Shown here: positions 42,620 through 52,540 of the stretch, one piece after another
Position numbering within the stretch: position 1 is the stretch's first letter
Layout: each line of letters begins with the position of its first letter
Assembly (NCBI RefSeq): GCF_032190635.1
Contig: NZ_JAVLAS010000001.1
Span: 496,001 to 560,000, forward strand
Source: Levilactobacillus zymae
Lineage (GTDB): Bacteria > Bacillota > Bacilli > Lactobacillales > Lactobacillaceae
Length of the DNA stretch: 64,000 nt
Reading direction: 5' to 3'
Position numbers and translations under genes: made by a program
Notes under the pieces: generated by a model
The model's database searches: none
What the model was told of the DNA's origin: nothing
Seen by the model: the letters and a program-made list of their open reading frames with translations, nothing else

Positions 42620-42918
42620 TGAAAATTGCAGCTGTATGTCAATCCGGTTTAGGATCAAGCTTCATGATTCAAATGAACATCGAAAGCGTCTTTAAGGAAG
42701 AAAACGTCGATACCGATAATATCGAAGTCACTCACTTTGATACTGGTGGCTTAAATGAAAGCGCTGCTGATTACTTCTTCTTGGGTAGCGATTTAGCCGA
42801 TCAGGCTTCGGACTTGCCCCAAGATCGGGTCTACATCTTGGACAGCATTATTGATAAGAAGGAATTACAAGCAAAGATTAACACGCTGCTAGATAAAGAA
42901 AACATCAAGCACGATTAG
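42619..42918 (+). CDS. PTS EIIB component (ascorbate/SgaB type)
   Basis: A 99-residue EIIB with the phosphorylated cysteine loop near the N-terminus: AAVCQSGLGSSFM, Cys7. This form belongs to the PTS_IIB ascorbate/galactitol group. It receives phosphate from the EIIA and hands it to the sugar during transport through the IIC protein. It starts at the last base of the EIIA gene and the IIC gene follows after 17 nt. Specificity is not readable. Confidence 0.92.
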   Translation: MKIAAVCQSGLGSSFMIQMNIESVFKEENVDTDNIEVTHFDTGGLNESAADYFFLGSDLADQASDLPQDRVYILDSIIDKKELQAKINTLLDKENIKHD

Positions 42919-42935
42919 GTCGAAAGAAGGTAAAA

Positions 42936-44306
42936 ATGATGCAAGCCGTTATTAATTTTATTGTTTCGGTGGTCAGTACACCCGCATTATTAGTTGGTTT
43001 AATTGCATGTTTAGGATTAGCACTTCAAAAGAAGCCCGGGACTAAAACCCTGGAAGGTACCGTTAAGACCTTTGTCGGGTTCTTAGTTTTAACCGGTGGG
43101 GCCGGAATCTTACAAGGTGCCTTAGCACCCTTCGCCTCAATGTTTAAGTTTGCTTTACACGTTCAAGGGGTTGTGCCTTCAAACGAAGCGGTGGTTGCCA
43201 TTGCGCTGCAACAATACGGGACGACTACTGCGCTGATTATGTTTGTCGGGATGATCGTCAACATTCTGTTAGCCCGGTTTACCAAGTTTAAGTACATCTT
43301 CTTAACGGGGCAAGCGATGTTATACGTGTCCTGCTTAACGGCCGTTATCCTGATTTCTACGGGGATGAAGGCGAACTTCGTCACGATTATCTTAGGTGGG
43401 TTGTTCGAAGGAACGCTGTTAACCATTACGCCAGCGCTTTGCCAGCCCTTTATGCGTAAGATTACCGGTGGGGACTCGGTTGCCATGGGGCACACTGGGA
43501 ACATCGGTTATGCTACCGCAGGGTTAATGGGTAAGTGGTTCGGGAATGCTAAGCACTCGACCGAAGACATTAACTTCCCTAAGGGTTTAAGCTTCTTACG
43601 TGATTCAACGGTATCCATTACTTTAGTAATGTCAATTGTTTACTTAATTTTAGCTATTATTACGGGACCACACTTTATTGAAACCAAGCTCAGTAGCGGG
43701 ACGAACTTCTTAGTCTATGCCATTACGCAAGCCGGGACCTTTGCCGCAGGCTTCTACGTGGTCTTAGCAGGTGTTCGGATGATCTTAGGTGAAATTGTGC
43801 CGGCGTTCCAAGGGATTGCGACCAAGTTGGTTCCCAATGCCAAGCCAGCGCTGGATGTCCCAATCATCTTCCCATACGGGAAAAATGCGTTGTTAATCGG
43901 ATTCTTTGTCAGCTTTATCGTGGGGACGTTAAGTATGTTCGTCATGGTTGGCCTGAAGACGACGGTCATTATCCCCGGTGTTGTCGGTCACTTCTTCTGT
44001 GGTGGTGCCGCTGGGATTTACGGGAACGCTACTGGTGGTCGTCGTGGTGCCATTATTGGTTCTGCTGTGAATAGCTTACTGATTAGCTGGTTACCATTAT
44101 TCATCCTACCAGTTCTCGGGGGCTTGAAGTTGGCTGCGTCGACGTTTGCCGATACGGACTACTTGATTCCAGGGATCTTACTAGGAAAGTTAGGCTCATT
44201 CGGGCAAGTTGCCGTGATCAGTGGAATTATCGCCTTTGTGGTCATTGTCATTATTTGGTCATTCTTCTTAAAGGATCACAAGGAAGCAGAAACGTCCAAG
44301 GACTAG
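42936..44306 (+). CDS. PTS EIIC component (UlaA/SgaT family)
   Basis: The 456-residue membrane transporter has about ten segments and belongs to the UlaA (ascorbate) EIIC family: FIVSVVSTPALLVGLIACLG, GFLVLTGGAGILQGALAP, GGLFEGTLLTITPALCQP and GHTGNIGYATAGLMG. The usual ascorbate catabolic enzymes (UlaD, E, F and lactonase) are absent; transketolase and Enzyme I follow instead, so another sugar or alditol is likely. AAGAAGGT precedes the ATG; an ATG one codon later is equally possible. Confidence 0.92.
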   Translation: MMQAVINFIVSVVSTPALLVGLIACLGLALQKKPGTKTLEGTVKTFVGFLVLTGGAGILQGALAPFASMFKFALHVQGVVPSNEAVVAIALQQYGTTTALIMFVGMIVNILLARFTKFKYIFLTGQAMLYVSCLTAVILISTGMKANFVTIILGGLFEGTLLTITPALCQPFMRKITGGDSVAMGHTGNIGYATAGLMGKWFGNAKHSTEDINFPKGLSFLRDSTVSITLVMSIVYLILAIITGPHFIETKLSSGTNFLVYAITQAGTFAAGFYVVLAGVRMILGEIVPAFQGIATKLVPNAKPALDVPIIFPYGKNALLIGFFVSFIVGTLSMFVMVGLKTTVIIPGVVGHFFCGGAAGIYGNATGGRRGAIIGSAVNSLLISWLPLFILPVLGGLKLAASTFADTDYLIPGILLGKLGSFGQVAVISGIIAFVVIVIIWSFFLKDHKEAETSKD

Positions 44307-44334
44307 AAATAAGTGCATCAGGGGGAATTTATTA

Positions 44335-46359
44335 ATGATTAATTATGAAACGACCGACGGCAAGGTTAGTTTTGATCAGAAAGATTACTTAGCTGAAAAT
44401 ACGTTAAGAATGCTAAGCATCGATATGATCGAAAAGGCAAAATCTGGTCATCCGGGGTTATGTTTGGATGCGGCACCGATGGCGTACGTCCTCTGGAATT
44501 ACCATTTGAAGACGAGTCCACATCACCCTAGCTGGATTAACCGAGATCGTTTTGTCTTGTCCGTGGGTCATGGGTCAGCCTTGCTGTACAGTTTGCTGCA
44601 TATGAGCGGCTATGCGGTGGGTCTTGACGACTTGAAGCAATTTCGGCAATTAGGCTCGTTAACACCTGGGCATCCAGAATATGGTCACACCCCCGGCGTT
44701 GACGCCACCACGGGTCCCCTCGGGCAAGGCATTGGCATGGCCGTAGGGATGGCCTTGGCCGAAGAACATTTGGCCGCTAAGTATAATACGGCTAAGTACA
44801 ATCTGATTAATCACTGGACGTACGCACTGGTGGGCGATGGTGACTTAATGGAAGGAATTAGCCAAGAAGCCATTAACATTGCCGGTAAGGAACGTCTGAA
44901 CAAGTTAATTGTGCTGTACGATTCGAATGATGTAACGCTGGATGGTCCTTTAAGCAACGGTTCGGTTGAAAACCAAAAGAACCGGTTTGAAGGGGCTGGT
45001 TGGAACTATCTGCGGGTAGATTCTGGAGAAGATCTGGAAGCCATTAACGCCGCCATTAATGCCGCTAAGCACTCTAACCAACCAACCATCATTGAAATTA
45101 AAACTGAAATTGGCCATGGCTCTCCTGAAGCGGGAACCAATGCCGTTCATGGTGCGGCTCTGGGCGCAGAGAACCTGAAAGCGACGAAAGAATTCTATCA
45201 CTGGACCACAACGCCCTTTGCCGTTCAGCAAGACGCTTATCAGCAGTTTAAGCAGGGCATTGAGCAACATGGTGAGGCCGCTTACCATGCTTGGCTAGAG
45301 ATGTACAACGACTTTCAACGCAATGATCCTCAAGCAGCAGCGCAGTTCTCTCAAGAAGTGGGACCTAAGCTGGACATGAGTCAGGTGAAGTTGGCCGACG
45401 AAACGATTGGTAAGGAAGTCGCTACCCGGGTGACGAGCTCGGAGTTACTGCAGGAAATTTCAAAGCACAACCCTAACTTTTGGGGTGGTGCGGCAGACTT
45501 ATCCTCAAGTAACAAGACCCAGTTAAAGGGTGAAGGTCGCTTCAGCCCAGAGACCCCAGAGAATAACAACATCTGGTTTGGGGTCCGTGAGTTCGGTGAG
45601 GCCGCAGCTCTAAACGGAATTACGCTACACGGTGGTTCTCGGGTATTTGGGAGTACGTTCTTTACCTTCTCAGATTATATGAAGGCAGCTATTCGGTTAT
45701 CCGCGTTGCAACACTTACCCGTCACCTATATCTTCACGCACGATTCCGTGGCCGTAGGTGAAGATGGTCCCACCCACGAACCGGTGGAACAATTAGCTGG
45801 GTTACGGGCACTGCCGAACTTAAACGTGATTCGACCAGCGGATGCGCATGAAACCTTAGGGGCTTGGCAAGTGATCGCTAAGACGACGGATAAACCAGCA
45901 GTGCTAGTGCTGTCGAGACAGAAATTACCACTACTCGAACAAACGAGTGCTCAAAACGTTTCCCGCGGTGGCTACGTGGCTTCACCAGCTAAGAGTGAAG
46001 AGCCAGATGGTATTTTAATCGCCAGTGGTTCTGAATTGCAGTTGGCCTTGAAGGTGCAACAAGCTTTGCGGGAAAAGCAATACGATGTTTCGGTCGTTTC
46101 GATGCCTAGCTTTGAACTTTTTGATGCGCAAAGTCAGCAGTACAAAGACACCGTTTTACCACCACAAGTGGATAAACGAATTTCCCTGGAAATGGAAAGT
46201 ACCTTTGGCTGGGCTAAATACACCGGATTAAAGGGGATTAATTTAGGAATTGATCGCTTTGGTGAAAGTGGTAAGGGCCCTGAAGTCGTTCAACAATTTG
46301 GATTTACGGTTGAAGGCGTTGTTCAAGCGTACGAAAAGTTATGGGAAAAGACTGAGTAA
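44335..46359 (+). CDS. tkt: Transketolase
   Basis: The 674-residue product has the full transketolase layout: KSGHPGLCLDAAPMAYVLW, HGSALLYSLLHMSGY, the thiamine diphosphate motif GDGDLMEGISQEA (with NDVTLDG), then the Pyr domain with GVREFGEAAALNGITLHGG, FSDYMKAAIRLSALQ and THDSVAVGEDGPTHEP. It moves two-carbon units between ketose and aldose phosphates. Its place between the IIC and Enzyme I genes suggests that the imported compound becomes a pentose phosphate. It starts 28 bp after the IIC gene. Confidence 0.94.
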   Translation: MINYETTDGKVSFDQKDYLAENTLRMLSIDMIEKAKSGHPGLCLDAAPMAYVLWNYHLKTSPHHPSWINRDRFVLSVGHGSALLYSLLHMSGYAVGLDDLKQFRQLGSLTPGHPEYGHTPGVDATTGPLGQGIGMAVGMALAEEHLAAKYNTAKYNLINHWTYALVGDGDLMEGISQEAINIAGKERLNKLIVLYDSNDVTLDGPLSNGSVENQKNRFEGAGWNYLRVDSGEDLEAINAAINAAKHSNQPTIIEIKTEIGHGSPEAGTNAVHGAALGAENLKATKEFYHWTTTPFAVQQDAYQQFKQGIEQHGEAAYHAWLEMYNDFQRNDPQAAAQFSQEVGPKLDMSQVKLADETIGKEVATRVTSSELLQEISKHNPNFWGGAADLSSSNKTQLKGEGRFSPETPENNNIWFGVREFGEAAALNGITLHGGSRVFGSTFFTFSDYMKAAIRLSALQHLPVTYIFTHDSVAVGEDGPTHEPVEQLAGLRALPNLNVIRPADAHETLGAWQVIAKTTDKPAVLVLSRQKLPLLEQTSAQNVSRGGYVASPAKSEEPDGILIASGSELQLALKVQQALREKQYDVSVVSMPSFELFDAQSQQYKDTVLPPQVDKRISLEMESTFGWAKYTGLKGINLGIDRFGESGKGPEVVQQFGFTVEGVVQAYEKLWEKTE

Positions 46360-46388
46360 ACAGGATTAGGTTGGAGTGAAGGGTTTAT

Positions 46389-48110
46389 ATGTCAGAAAAA
46401 ATTACGGGAATTGCTGCCAGTGACGGCATTGGCATTGCCAAGGCCTATCGGTTAGTCAAACCGGACTTAACTTTCGACAAGCAACAAGTCAAAGATTCAG
46501 AAAGTGAAATTGAACGGTTAACACAAGCGGTGGCTGCCGCGTCAGATGATTTAAAAGCGATTCGCCAGAATGCTTTAAAAACGCTGGGCGAAAAAGAAGC
46601 GGAAATCTTTGATGCGCATTTAGCCATCTTGTCCGACCCGGAGATGCTTTCTCAAATTAAAGACGTCATTCAGCGCAAGACTGTAAACGCCGAAACGGGG
46701 GTGACCGCAGTTACGGATCAATTTACGAAGACTTTACAGGCGATGGACGACAATCCGTATATGCAAGAGCGAGCAACGGATGTCCAAGATGTTGCCAAGC
46801 GGGTATTGAGCCATTTGCTCAACCGGCCGTTGCCGAACCCAGCCCTGATTCATGAGCCCGTTATCGTGATTGCCCACGACTTAACGCCATCCGATACTGC
46901 GCAAATGAATAAAAAGTACGTTAAAGGGTTCTTAATGGACTTAGGGGGCCGGACCAGTCACTCGGCGATTATGTCCCGAACCTTAGAGATTCCGGCTGTC
47001 GTGGGAACGGAAAATGCGACAAAGCTGGTTCAGGATAACGATACGGTTATCTTGAACGGATTGGACGGCTTTGCGGTAGTTAGTCCTGATGATCACGAAC
47101 GTGAGCAATATGAGAACGAGGCCAAACGGTATGCAGCAGAACGTCGTGAGTGGCGCAAGCTGAAGGCAGAACCCAGTGTTTCTGCAGACGGCAAGCACTT
47201 CGAAATTGCGGCGAACATTGGGACACCCGATGATGTTGCAGCGGTTAACTCGGCGGGTGCCGAAGCGGTTGGGCTATTTAGAACGGAGTTTCTCTATATG
47301 AATAGCCAACAACTCCCCTCGGAAGACGCCCAGTTTAAGGCCTATAAGCAAGTTGTCGAAGCGATGAACGGGAAACCGGTCGTTATCCGGACCATGGACA
47401 TCGGTGGCGATAAGCACTTGCCTTACTTACCGTTACCTGAGGAAATGAACCCATTCTTGGGTTATCGGGCCATCCGGATTTCGCTAGACCGCCAGGAGAT
47501 CTTCAGAACCCAACTGCGAGCACTGCTACGGGCCTCGCATTATGGCAATCTGAGAATCATGTTCCCGATGATTGCGACGTTGGACGAGTTTAGAAAGGCT
47601 AAACAAGTCGTCACGGAAGAGAAGGACAACCTGATCAAGAGCGGAATTCCGGTAGCCGATGATATCCAATTAGGAATCATGGTAGAAATTCCCGCGACGG
47701 CAGCCTTTGCGGACCAATTTGCCAAGGAAGTTGACTTCTTCAGTATCGGCACCAATGACTTGATTCAATACACATTCGCTGCCGATCGGGGGAACGATCA
47801 CGTTTCTTACTTATACCAGCCGTACAACCCAGCCTTGTTGCGGATGATTAAGCGAGTGATTGATGCCGCTCATAAGGAAGGCAAGACCGCGGCGATGTGT
47901 GGTGAAATGGCCGGAGATGCGATTGCGGTTCCACTGCTCATGGGGATGGGCTTGGATGAATATTCAATGAGCGCCACCTCCATCCTACGAGTTCGTAGCC
48001 AAATGAAGCACCTCGATACACGGAAGCTCCAAAACCTGATTGAACCGGCTTTAAACGAGTGCACCACGAATGCTGAGGTGAAAGCCTTGGTTGAAAAGGC
48101 TTTGGCTTAA
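46389..48110 (+). CDS. ptsI: PTS Enzyme I (phosphoenolpyruvate-protein phosphotransferase)
   Basis: A 573-residue complete Enzyme I: N-terminal [20 protein letters not shown], the phospho-His in [26 protein letters not shown] (His191), NGLDG-type linker and the PEP-binding C-terminal domain with [38 protein letters not shown] and MCGEMAGD with the catalytic Cys. It starts the phosphate chain from phosphoenolpyruvate to HPr. A dedicated copy inside a sugar operon is unusual; no HPr gene is present, so it should use cellular HPr. Confidence 0.93.
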   Translation: MSEKITGIAASDGIGIAKAYRLVKPDLTFDKQQVKDSESEIERLTQAVAAASDDLKAIRQNALKTLGEKEAEIFDAHLAILSDPEMLSQIKDVIQRKTVNAETGVTAVTDQFTKTLQAMDDNPYMQERATDVQDVAKRVLSHLLNRPLPNPALIHEPVIVIAHDLTPSDTAQMNKKYVKGFLMDLGGRTSHSAIMSRTLEIPAVVGTENATKLVQDNDTVILNGLDGFAVVSPDDHEREQYENEAKRYAAERREWRKLKAEPSVSADGKHFEIAANIGTPDDVAAVNSAGAEAVGLFRTEFLYMNSQQLPSEDAQFKAYKQVVEAMNGKPVVIRTMDIGGDKHLPYLPLPEEMNPFLGYRAIRISLDRQEIFRTQLRALLRASHYGNLRIMFPMIATLDEFRKAKQVVTEEKDNLIKSGIPVADDIQLGIMVEIPATAAFADQFAKEVDFFSIGTNDLIQYTFAADRGNDHVSYLYQPYNPALLRMIKRVIDAAHKEGKTAAMCGEMAGDAIAVPLLMGMGLDEYSMSATSILRVRSQMKHLDTRKLQNLIEPALNECTTNAEVKALVEKALA

Positions 48111-48147
48111 TCAGTAACGTTTGACTTTAAATTTAAATTAATGAATA

Positions 48148-48190
48148 TAAATACATGATCTTAAAGCGTATTGTTAAGATCATGTATTTA
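48148..48190 (+). terminator. AT-rich inverted repeat after ptsI
   Basis: TAAATACATGATCTTAA (48148-48164) pairs with its complement (48174-48190), 17 bp. The run of T after it is short, so it may be a terminator or a protein-binding site ahead of the regulator gene. Confidence 0.65.
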
Positions 48191-48252
48191 GTATAAAAAG
48201 CCATAAAATAAGCTAGCTTTTTAGCATTGGTGAAAGTTTGTGAGGTAATCGA

Positions 48253-50307
48253 ATGTTAAATATTAGTAAGAAAGGGAAAGTGAACTTATTAGCAACGACC
48301 CTGGTTGAGGGGCAGAAGTATAAAACCGTGGCCGACCTAGAAGTAAAATTGCAAATTTCCCGCCGAAGTGTGTTTTATTGGCTCAAGCAATTAAACGCGA
48401 CCCTACAACAGATGAACCTGGATGACGTTCAACGGTTACCACAAGGGGGATACTTTCTTACACAGGAGACACTTGATGAATTAAATAAACACGTCGTAGA
48501 GCACAGTCAACCCGAGTTGAATGCGGATAACCGGCAAAAGCTCCTCATTTGGCTATTAATTCAGCAGAAATCACATTTATCACTGGTTAATTTATCTGAA
48601 CGGTTTGGCGTCTCTAAAAATACGATTATCAAAGACTTTAAACAATTAGCGGGTCAGCTGCCTCCCGATACCAAGGTCGTCAATACGAATCAGGGGAAAA
48701 TTTTAACGGGGAGTGAGGCCGCCCAACGAAATTGGGTCTATAACCAATTAGAAGAGAGAAATCAGATTTTAGTTGATGCGGTTAAGCAGCTCCCCGATCT
48801 CACGTATGCGACGGAGGGGTTAACGGTCCTCCAGCGTAAGATCGGTAATTATTACAGTGGGGATGCGATTAAGACCCTTATTCTGTATACGACGTGGGTT
48901 TTAGATAGATTAAATGGTCAACATAAAGTGATTCACGATGACGCAACTTTTCCGATGGACGAAATGGCAAAATGGGTCCAAAAGTTCTTGTCGCAACGGG
49001 GGCCGGTTCCCGCGGCAGAGGTAGGGAGTCTTCGCCGGTTCCTACTGGCGGGACAACTGCAGCATGTTAATCAGGATAATGATTTGGCCAAACAGTTATT
49101 CGCCATTACGGCCAAGGTCGCTCGTCGCTTTAGCTCGGTTTCGGGGATTGATTTAACCTCCGAAAATTTTTTGAAGGACTTAACGACCCATCTGTATTCA
49201 ACTTACTTTCGCATCGGGTTTAATATCCAGTACCACAATGCCAACCTGTCCAATGTCAAAGTGGAATATAGTTATTTAATGAATCTCACCAAGTATGCTT
49301 TAAAACCCTTCGAAAAATTTCTGGGCTCTCCGGTTTCAAGCGATGAGTTAGCCCTGATTGCGATTTATTTTGGCGGTGAGGTCAAGCGCCTATCGCCAGG
49401 GTGGTTGGGCGTTGAAAAAGAACCGGACGTGATGTTGGTCTGCACGAGTGGGATTGGGACCAGCCTGTTGCTGTATCAACAATTGACGGCCCACTACCCG
49501 AGCATTCGGTTTTCGCAGCCCATCAGTTTAGACGAGTTTAAGCAGTATGATTTGGAGCAGCATCAGCCGAAGCTCATCTTAACCACGGCGAAGATTAAGA
49601 GTCATTCGGATACGCCGATGTTGGCCGTTCACGCTATTCCGGATGAAGCGAATTTTCAGCAGCTCGATCGGGTGTTCCGTCAATTGAATTTACTTGATAA
49701 GTCAAAAGAGACCAAAACGGTGCATGCCATTCTAGACATTATTACGGATTATGCCCGGGTCGACGATTTTAGTGGCCTGACGGCGAGCTTGGAAGACTAC
49801 TTTGAGGATAAACCGCAGACAGTCGAATCCGTGAAACCGTCCCTACTGGAACTCTTGCCGCTGAAGCATATTCAGGTAACGGATAAAATAACGGATTGGC
49901 AGGATGCGGTTCAGCGTTCCTTTGCACCGTTGCGCAGAGAAGAGAGTGTCCAGCACCGGTATGTCGACCAGATTATCAGCATTACCCAGAGTAAGGGGCC
50001 CTATATGATGCTAAAAGATGGGGTGATGTTGGCCCACGCCACGCCGCAGAGTGGGGTTAACGCCTTATCGATGTCCTTATTGATTTTAAAGCACCCCACC
50101 CACCTGCGGGCGAAGGGGGAGGACCGACCATTACGGGTCGTATTTGGCTTGGCCCCGGTAGACCGGGATTCACACGTGCATGCGTTAAGCCAGCTATTGG
50201 CGTTGCTTCAGGATCAAGCCAGCTATGCTCGGTTACTCAAGGTCAAGGATGCGAATGAAGCCTATGCGTTACTGGAGACGGTGGCTGAACAGCCAACTAA
50301 CGTTTAA
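48253..50307 (+). CDS. PRD-containing PTS regulator (MtlR/LicR type)
   Basis: The 684-residue activator has an N-terminal helix-turn-helix (LEVKLQISRRSVFYWL) and a second HTH_11-like region (LSERFGVSKNTIIKDF). Two PRD domains span about residues 185-385. A EIIB-like domain has the Cys loop VMLVCTSGIGTSLLLYQ (Cys397), and a C-terminal EIIA domain has LKDGVMLAHATP (His595). Phosphorylation by the PTS should set its activity and couple expression of the upstream operon to substrate. GAGGT precedes the ATG. It lies 142 bp after ptsI. Confidence 0.93.
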   Translation: MLNISKKGKVNLLATTLVEGQKYKTVADLEVKLQISRRSVFYWLKQLNATLQQMNLDDVQRLPQGGYFLTQETLDELNKHVVEHSQPELNADNRQKLLIWLLIQQKSHLSLVNLSERFGVSKNTIIKDFKQLAGQLPPDTKVVNTNQGKILTGSEAAQRNWVYNQLEERNQILVDAVKQLPDLTYATEGLTVLQRKIGNYYSGDAIKTLILYTTWVLDRLNGQHKVIHDDATFPMDEMAKWVQKFLSQRGPVPAAEVGSLRRFLLAGQLQHVNQDNDLAKQLFAITAKVARRFSSVSGIDLTSENFLKDLTTHLYSTYFRIGFNIQYHNANLSNVKVEYSYLMNLTKYALKPFEKFLGSPVSSDELALIAIYFGGEVKRLSPGWLGVEKEPDVMLVCTSGIGTSLLLYQQLTAHYPSIRFSQPISLDEFKQYDLEQHQPKLILTTAKIKSHSDTPMLAVHAIPDEANFQQLDRVFRQLNLLDKSKETKTVHAILDIITDYARVDDFSGLTASLEDYFEDKPQTVESVKPSLLELLPLKHIQVTDKITDWQDAVQRSFAPLRREESVQHRYVDQIISITQSKGPYMMLKDGVMLAHATPQSGVNALSMSLLILKHPTHLRAKGEDRPLRVVFGLAPVDRDSHVHALSQLLALLQDQASYARLLKVKDANEAYALLETVAEQPTNV

Positions 50308-50699
50308 AAAAGTGCATAGTATGCATTTTATGCATAAAATATAGTTCTTATGCGACAATTAACCCCATTGAATCAAACTGGGATTTAGTCTGATTCAATG
50401 GGGTTATGGACATGATCACCGGTGAACGTCGTGGTAGTTTCCGGGTACCACGGGGTCGGTCATCAAAAAGCTTTAGTTTGTCGTCTGTTTGTTAAGCAAT
50501 CTTTACGACAGATTTATCATAACAGAGAAATGGCTAAAATTGGGCGTTCTGGACGATTTGTAATATTACATTTTTACCCAACGGAAAAATAACCCTTGAC
50601 GGATAATAAAAACATTTGTGAAGCCGTTATTAAAACGCTTGCCTTCTAGTGGGGCGAAGGGGGTATACTGACCCCAAGACATGAATTGGAGGGTTATCA
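50308..50699. promoter_or_regulatory. Intergenic region with palindromes, a cre-like site and a promoter
   Basis: Right after the regulator stop lies a 16-bp perfect palindrome ATTTTATGCATAAAAT (50325-50340). Then come a 15-bp perfect stem AACCCCATTGAATCA (50361-50375)/TGATTCAATGGGGTT (50391-50405), without a U tract, and a cre-like TTAAAACGCTTGCC (50630-50643, 12 of 14 to consensus). TATACT near 50672 is a likely -10 for the aldo/keto reductase. No gene is evident. Confidence 0.5.
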
Positions 50700-51548
50700 A
50701 TGGCAGTTTTAACGGATCAATTTAGTTTAGCGAACGGCACGACCATTCCTCAGGTCGGCTTTGGGACCTGGCAGATTCCTGGTGGCCAAACCGCCTACGA
50801 TGCCGTGACCAACGCCTTAAAGACCGGTTACCGGCATATTGATACCGCCAAGGCCTACGCAAATGAGTCCAGTGTGGGTAAGGCGGTGCGCGATTCCGGC
50901 CTTGACCGGAGTGACGTTTTCGTGACGACCAAGTTACCGGCCGAGACTAAATCCTATCGCGGCGCCCTAGCTGATTTTAAGACCACACTTAAAAACTTAA
51001 ATCTCGATTACGTGGACCTTTATCTGATTCACGCACCGTGGCCGTGGAACGAGATTGGCCGGGATTATGACGCCCAGAACCTGGAAGTTTGGCAGGCTAT
51101 GGAGGAGATTTACGCGTCCGGCAAGGCCAAGGCCATTGGTGTGTCGAACTTTAACGTTCACGATCTCCAGAACCTCTTGAATCACGCCGAAGTGGCACCG
51201 ATGGTTGACCAGATTCAATACTACGTCGGCTACACGGAACCGAAAATCACCCAGTTTGCGCAGGCGCACAATCTGTTGGTTGAAGCCTATTCCCCACTAG
51301 CGACCGGCGACATGCTGAACAATCCGGCGGTCCGCGAAATGGCGAACAAGTACCACGTTTCGCCGGCCCAACTGGCCTTGCGGTTCTGTCTGGAAAACGG
51401 GGTCTTACCACTCCCGAAGGCGACCCACCAAGACCACATTGCAGCTAACGCGCAGTTGGACTTTTCCATCAATGCCACCGATATGGCGACGTTGAACGGG
51501 ATGGCCGACACCGCGGCGAACCACTTTCATAACGGGACGCAGGGCTAA
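50700..51548 (+). CDS. Aldo/keto reductase
   Basis: The 282-residue product is a typical AKR enzyme: GTTIPQVGFGTWQIPGG, GYRHIDTAKAYANESSVGKA with Asp and Tyr of the tetrad, VTTKLPAE with Lys, DLYLIHAPWPW with His, AIGVSNFNVHDL and the cofactor loop LPLPKATHQDHIAANAQLDF. It resembles 2,5-diketo-gluconate/ methylglyoxal-type reductases using NADPH. GGAGGGTTATCA precedes the ATG. It seems to be alone on its transcript; the element B1 follows it. Confidence 0.93.
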   Translation: MAVLTDQFSLANGTTIPQVGFGTWQIPGGQTAYDAVTNALKTGYRHIDTAKAYANESSVGKAVRDSGLDRSDVFVTTKLPAETKSYRGALADFKTTLKNLNLDYVDLYLIHAPWPWNEIGRDYDAQNLEVWQAMEEIYASGKAKAIGVSNFNVHDLQNLLNHAEVAPMVDQIQYYVGYTEPKITQFAQAHNLLVEAYSPLATGDMLNNPAVREMANKYHVSPAQLALRFCLENGVLPLPKATHQDHIAANAQLDFSINATDMATLNGMADTAANHFHNGTQG

Positions 51549-51567
51549 AGGGATTTTCGAACACGAA

Positions 51568-51704
51568 GAGAGTGGGACAGAAGGCGGTTAGCTGGTGAGC
51601 ATTAACGTCGTAAGACGGACAATCCTGAACTTGGATTGTTTGGCTTACGGGGTTAAGCGGAACCAGCTGCCTTTTGGCGCACGTTTCGACACCAAATATT
51701 CGGA
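51568..51704 (+). repeat. Intergenic structured repeat, family B, copy B1
   Basis: About 137 bp starting with GAGAGTGGGACAGAAGGCGG and ending TTTCGACACCAAATATTCGGA. It matches the reverse complement of 60319-60464. The middle folds as CGTAAG...CTTACG around ACAATCC...GGATTGT, and AGCTGGT pairs with ACCAGCT. It lies after the aldo/keto reductase gene. No coding capacity. Confidence 0.78.
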
Positions 51705-51713
51705 GACACTAAG

Positions 51714-51741
51714 AGCCTGAGACTTTTATCTCAGGCTTTTA
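51714..51741 (+). terminator. Terminator downstream of the aldo/keto reductase and B1
   Basis: AGCCTGAGA (51714-51722) pairs with TCTCAGGCT (51729-51737), followed by TTTTAG. The stop codon of the next gene on the minus strand lies in its last bases. Confidence 0.85.
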
Positions 51742-52326
51742 GTTACGGGCCAAGTGGCTTTTAAATTGGGCGAGTTCGGCCGCTGTTACGTAAACCATGG
51801 TCAGCTGGTGGGCGTGGTCGAGCGCGCCTTGTCGGCGGTACAGGGGAATGACCAGTAGCGTTTTGCCCGGCACGTTGGTGGGACGGGTGCGGACCTCACT
51901 GGTCTTGAAGCGCAGTGCTTGGGGTCCTTGGGTCAGTAAGTTCAGGTTAGCCGCCAGGACCTGGCTACGCGCGGTGCCGGCGGGGGCGTCCGGTTGCAGA
52001 CTAGCGACTAGTTGACGAGTAAACCGGCGTTCTAGGGCGCGCAAAGAGGTCTGCCAGGCGAACACGCCGGCCAGTAAGCCGAAGACCAGAAAAGTAAGTA
52101 ATAGGATGATCGTTTGGGGTTGGGCTAAGATGAGGACCAGTGGCAGGCCACTTAGGCGAACCAGATCGGCGAGGGTGAAGCCAATCACGCCCAACATGAT
52201 TAGAATCAAGCCGTAAGCGCTGCCGCGGTAAAGGGCAAAACGCCGGCCGAAGATGCTGTGGAGTAACGGGGCTTGGGTGTGCACGTCGTGTTGTACTTGT
52301 GACGCTAACGGGGATGCGGGGGCCAT
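51739..52326 (-). CDS. Unknown membrane protein with two transmembrane helices
   Basis: The 195-residue product has two hydrophobic segments (about residues 38-58 and 70-92), then a soluble C-terminal part of about 100 residues with the stretches RTRPTNVPGKTLLVIPLYRR and LTMVYVTAAELAQFKSHL. No known domain is recognised. AAAGGAAG precedes the ATG. It looks monocistronic. Function unknown. Confidence 0.7.
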   Translation of the reverse strand: MAPASPLASQVQHDVHTQAPLLHSIFGRRFALYRGSAYGLILIMLGVIGFTLADLVRLSGLPLVLILAQPQTIILLLTFLVFGLLAGVFAWQTSLRALERRFTRQLVASLQPDAPAGTARSQVLAANLNLLTQGPQALRFKTSEVRTRPTNVPGKTLLVIPLYRRQGALDHAHQLTMVYVTAAELAQFKSHLARN

Positions 52327-52496
52327 GGGGGAACTTCCTTTCTAACAATCTTGAATTAAGGTCTAGCATACCATATCCCGCAACCAGCGAGTCAGAGGCG
52401 CCACTGCGTTAAGCCTTTGACCAGATTGTAAGCTGGCTTTTGCAACTATGGTGTTGGAACGAGTACCGACCGGTGGGGTTTGCGTAACGACAAAAC

Positions 52497-52528
52497 GACC
52501 ACCATTCCTGAATTTGGGAACGGTGGTC
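52497..52528 (-). terminator. Terminator of the alpha/beta hydrolase gene (hairpin C, copy 1)
   Basis: GACCACCATTCC (52497-52508) pairs with GGAACGGTGGTC (52517-52528), one G-U pair; on the minus strand GTTTTG follows. The core recurs at 54382-54420 beyond the neighbouring TetR gene. Confidence 0.75.
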
Positions 52529-52540
52529 ATCTTTAGGTTA

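Noticed and set aside
42936..44306. True ascorbate transporter
   Set aside because: The IIC belongs to the UlaA family, but the ascorbate catabolic genes are missing and transketolase with Enzyme I is present instead, so the substrate is left open.
50361..50405. Perfect 15-bp stem as a terminator after the PRD regulator
   Set aside because: No T run follows on either strand, so it is listed only as an inverted repeat.
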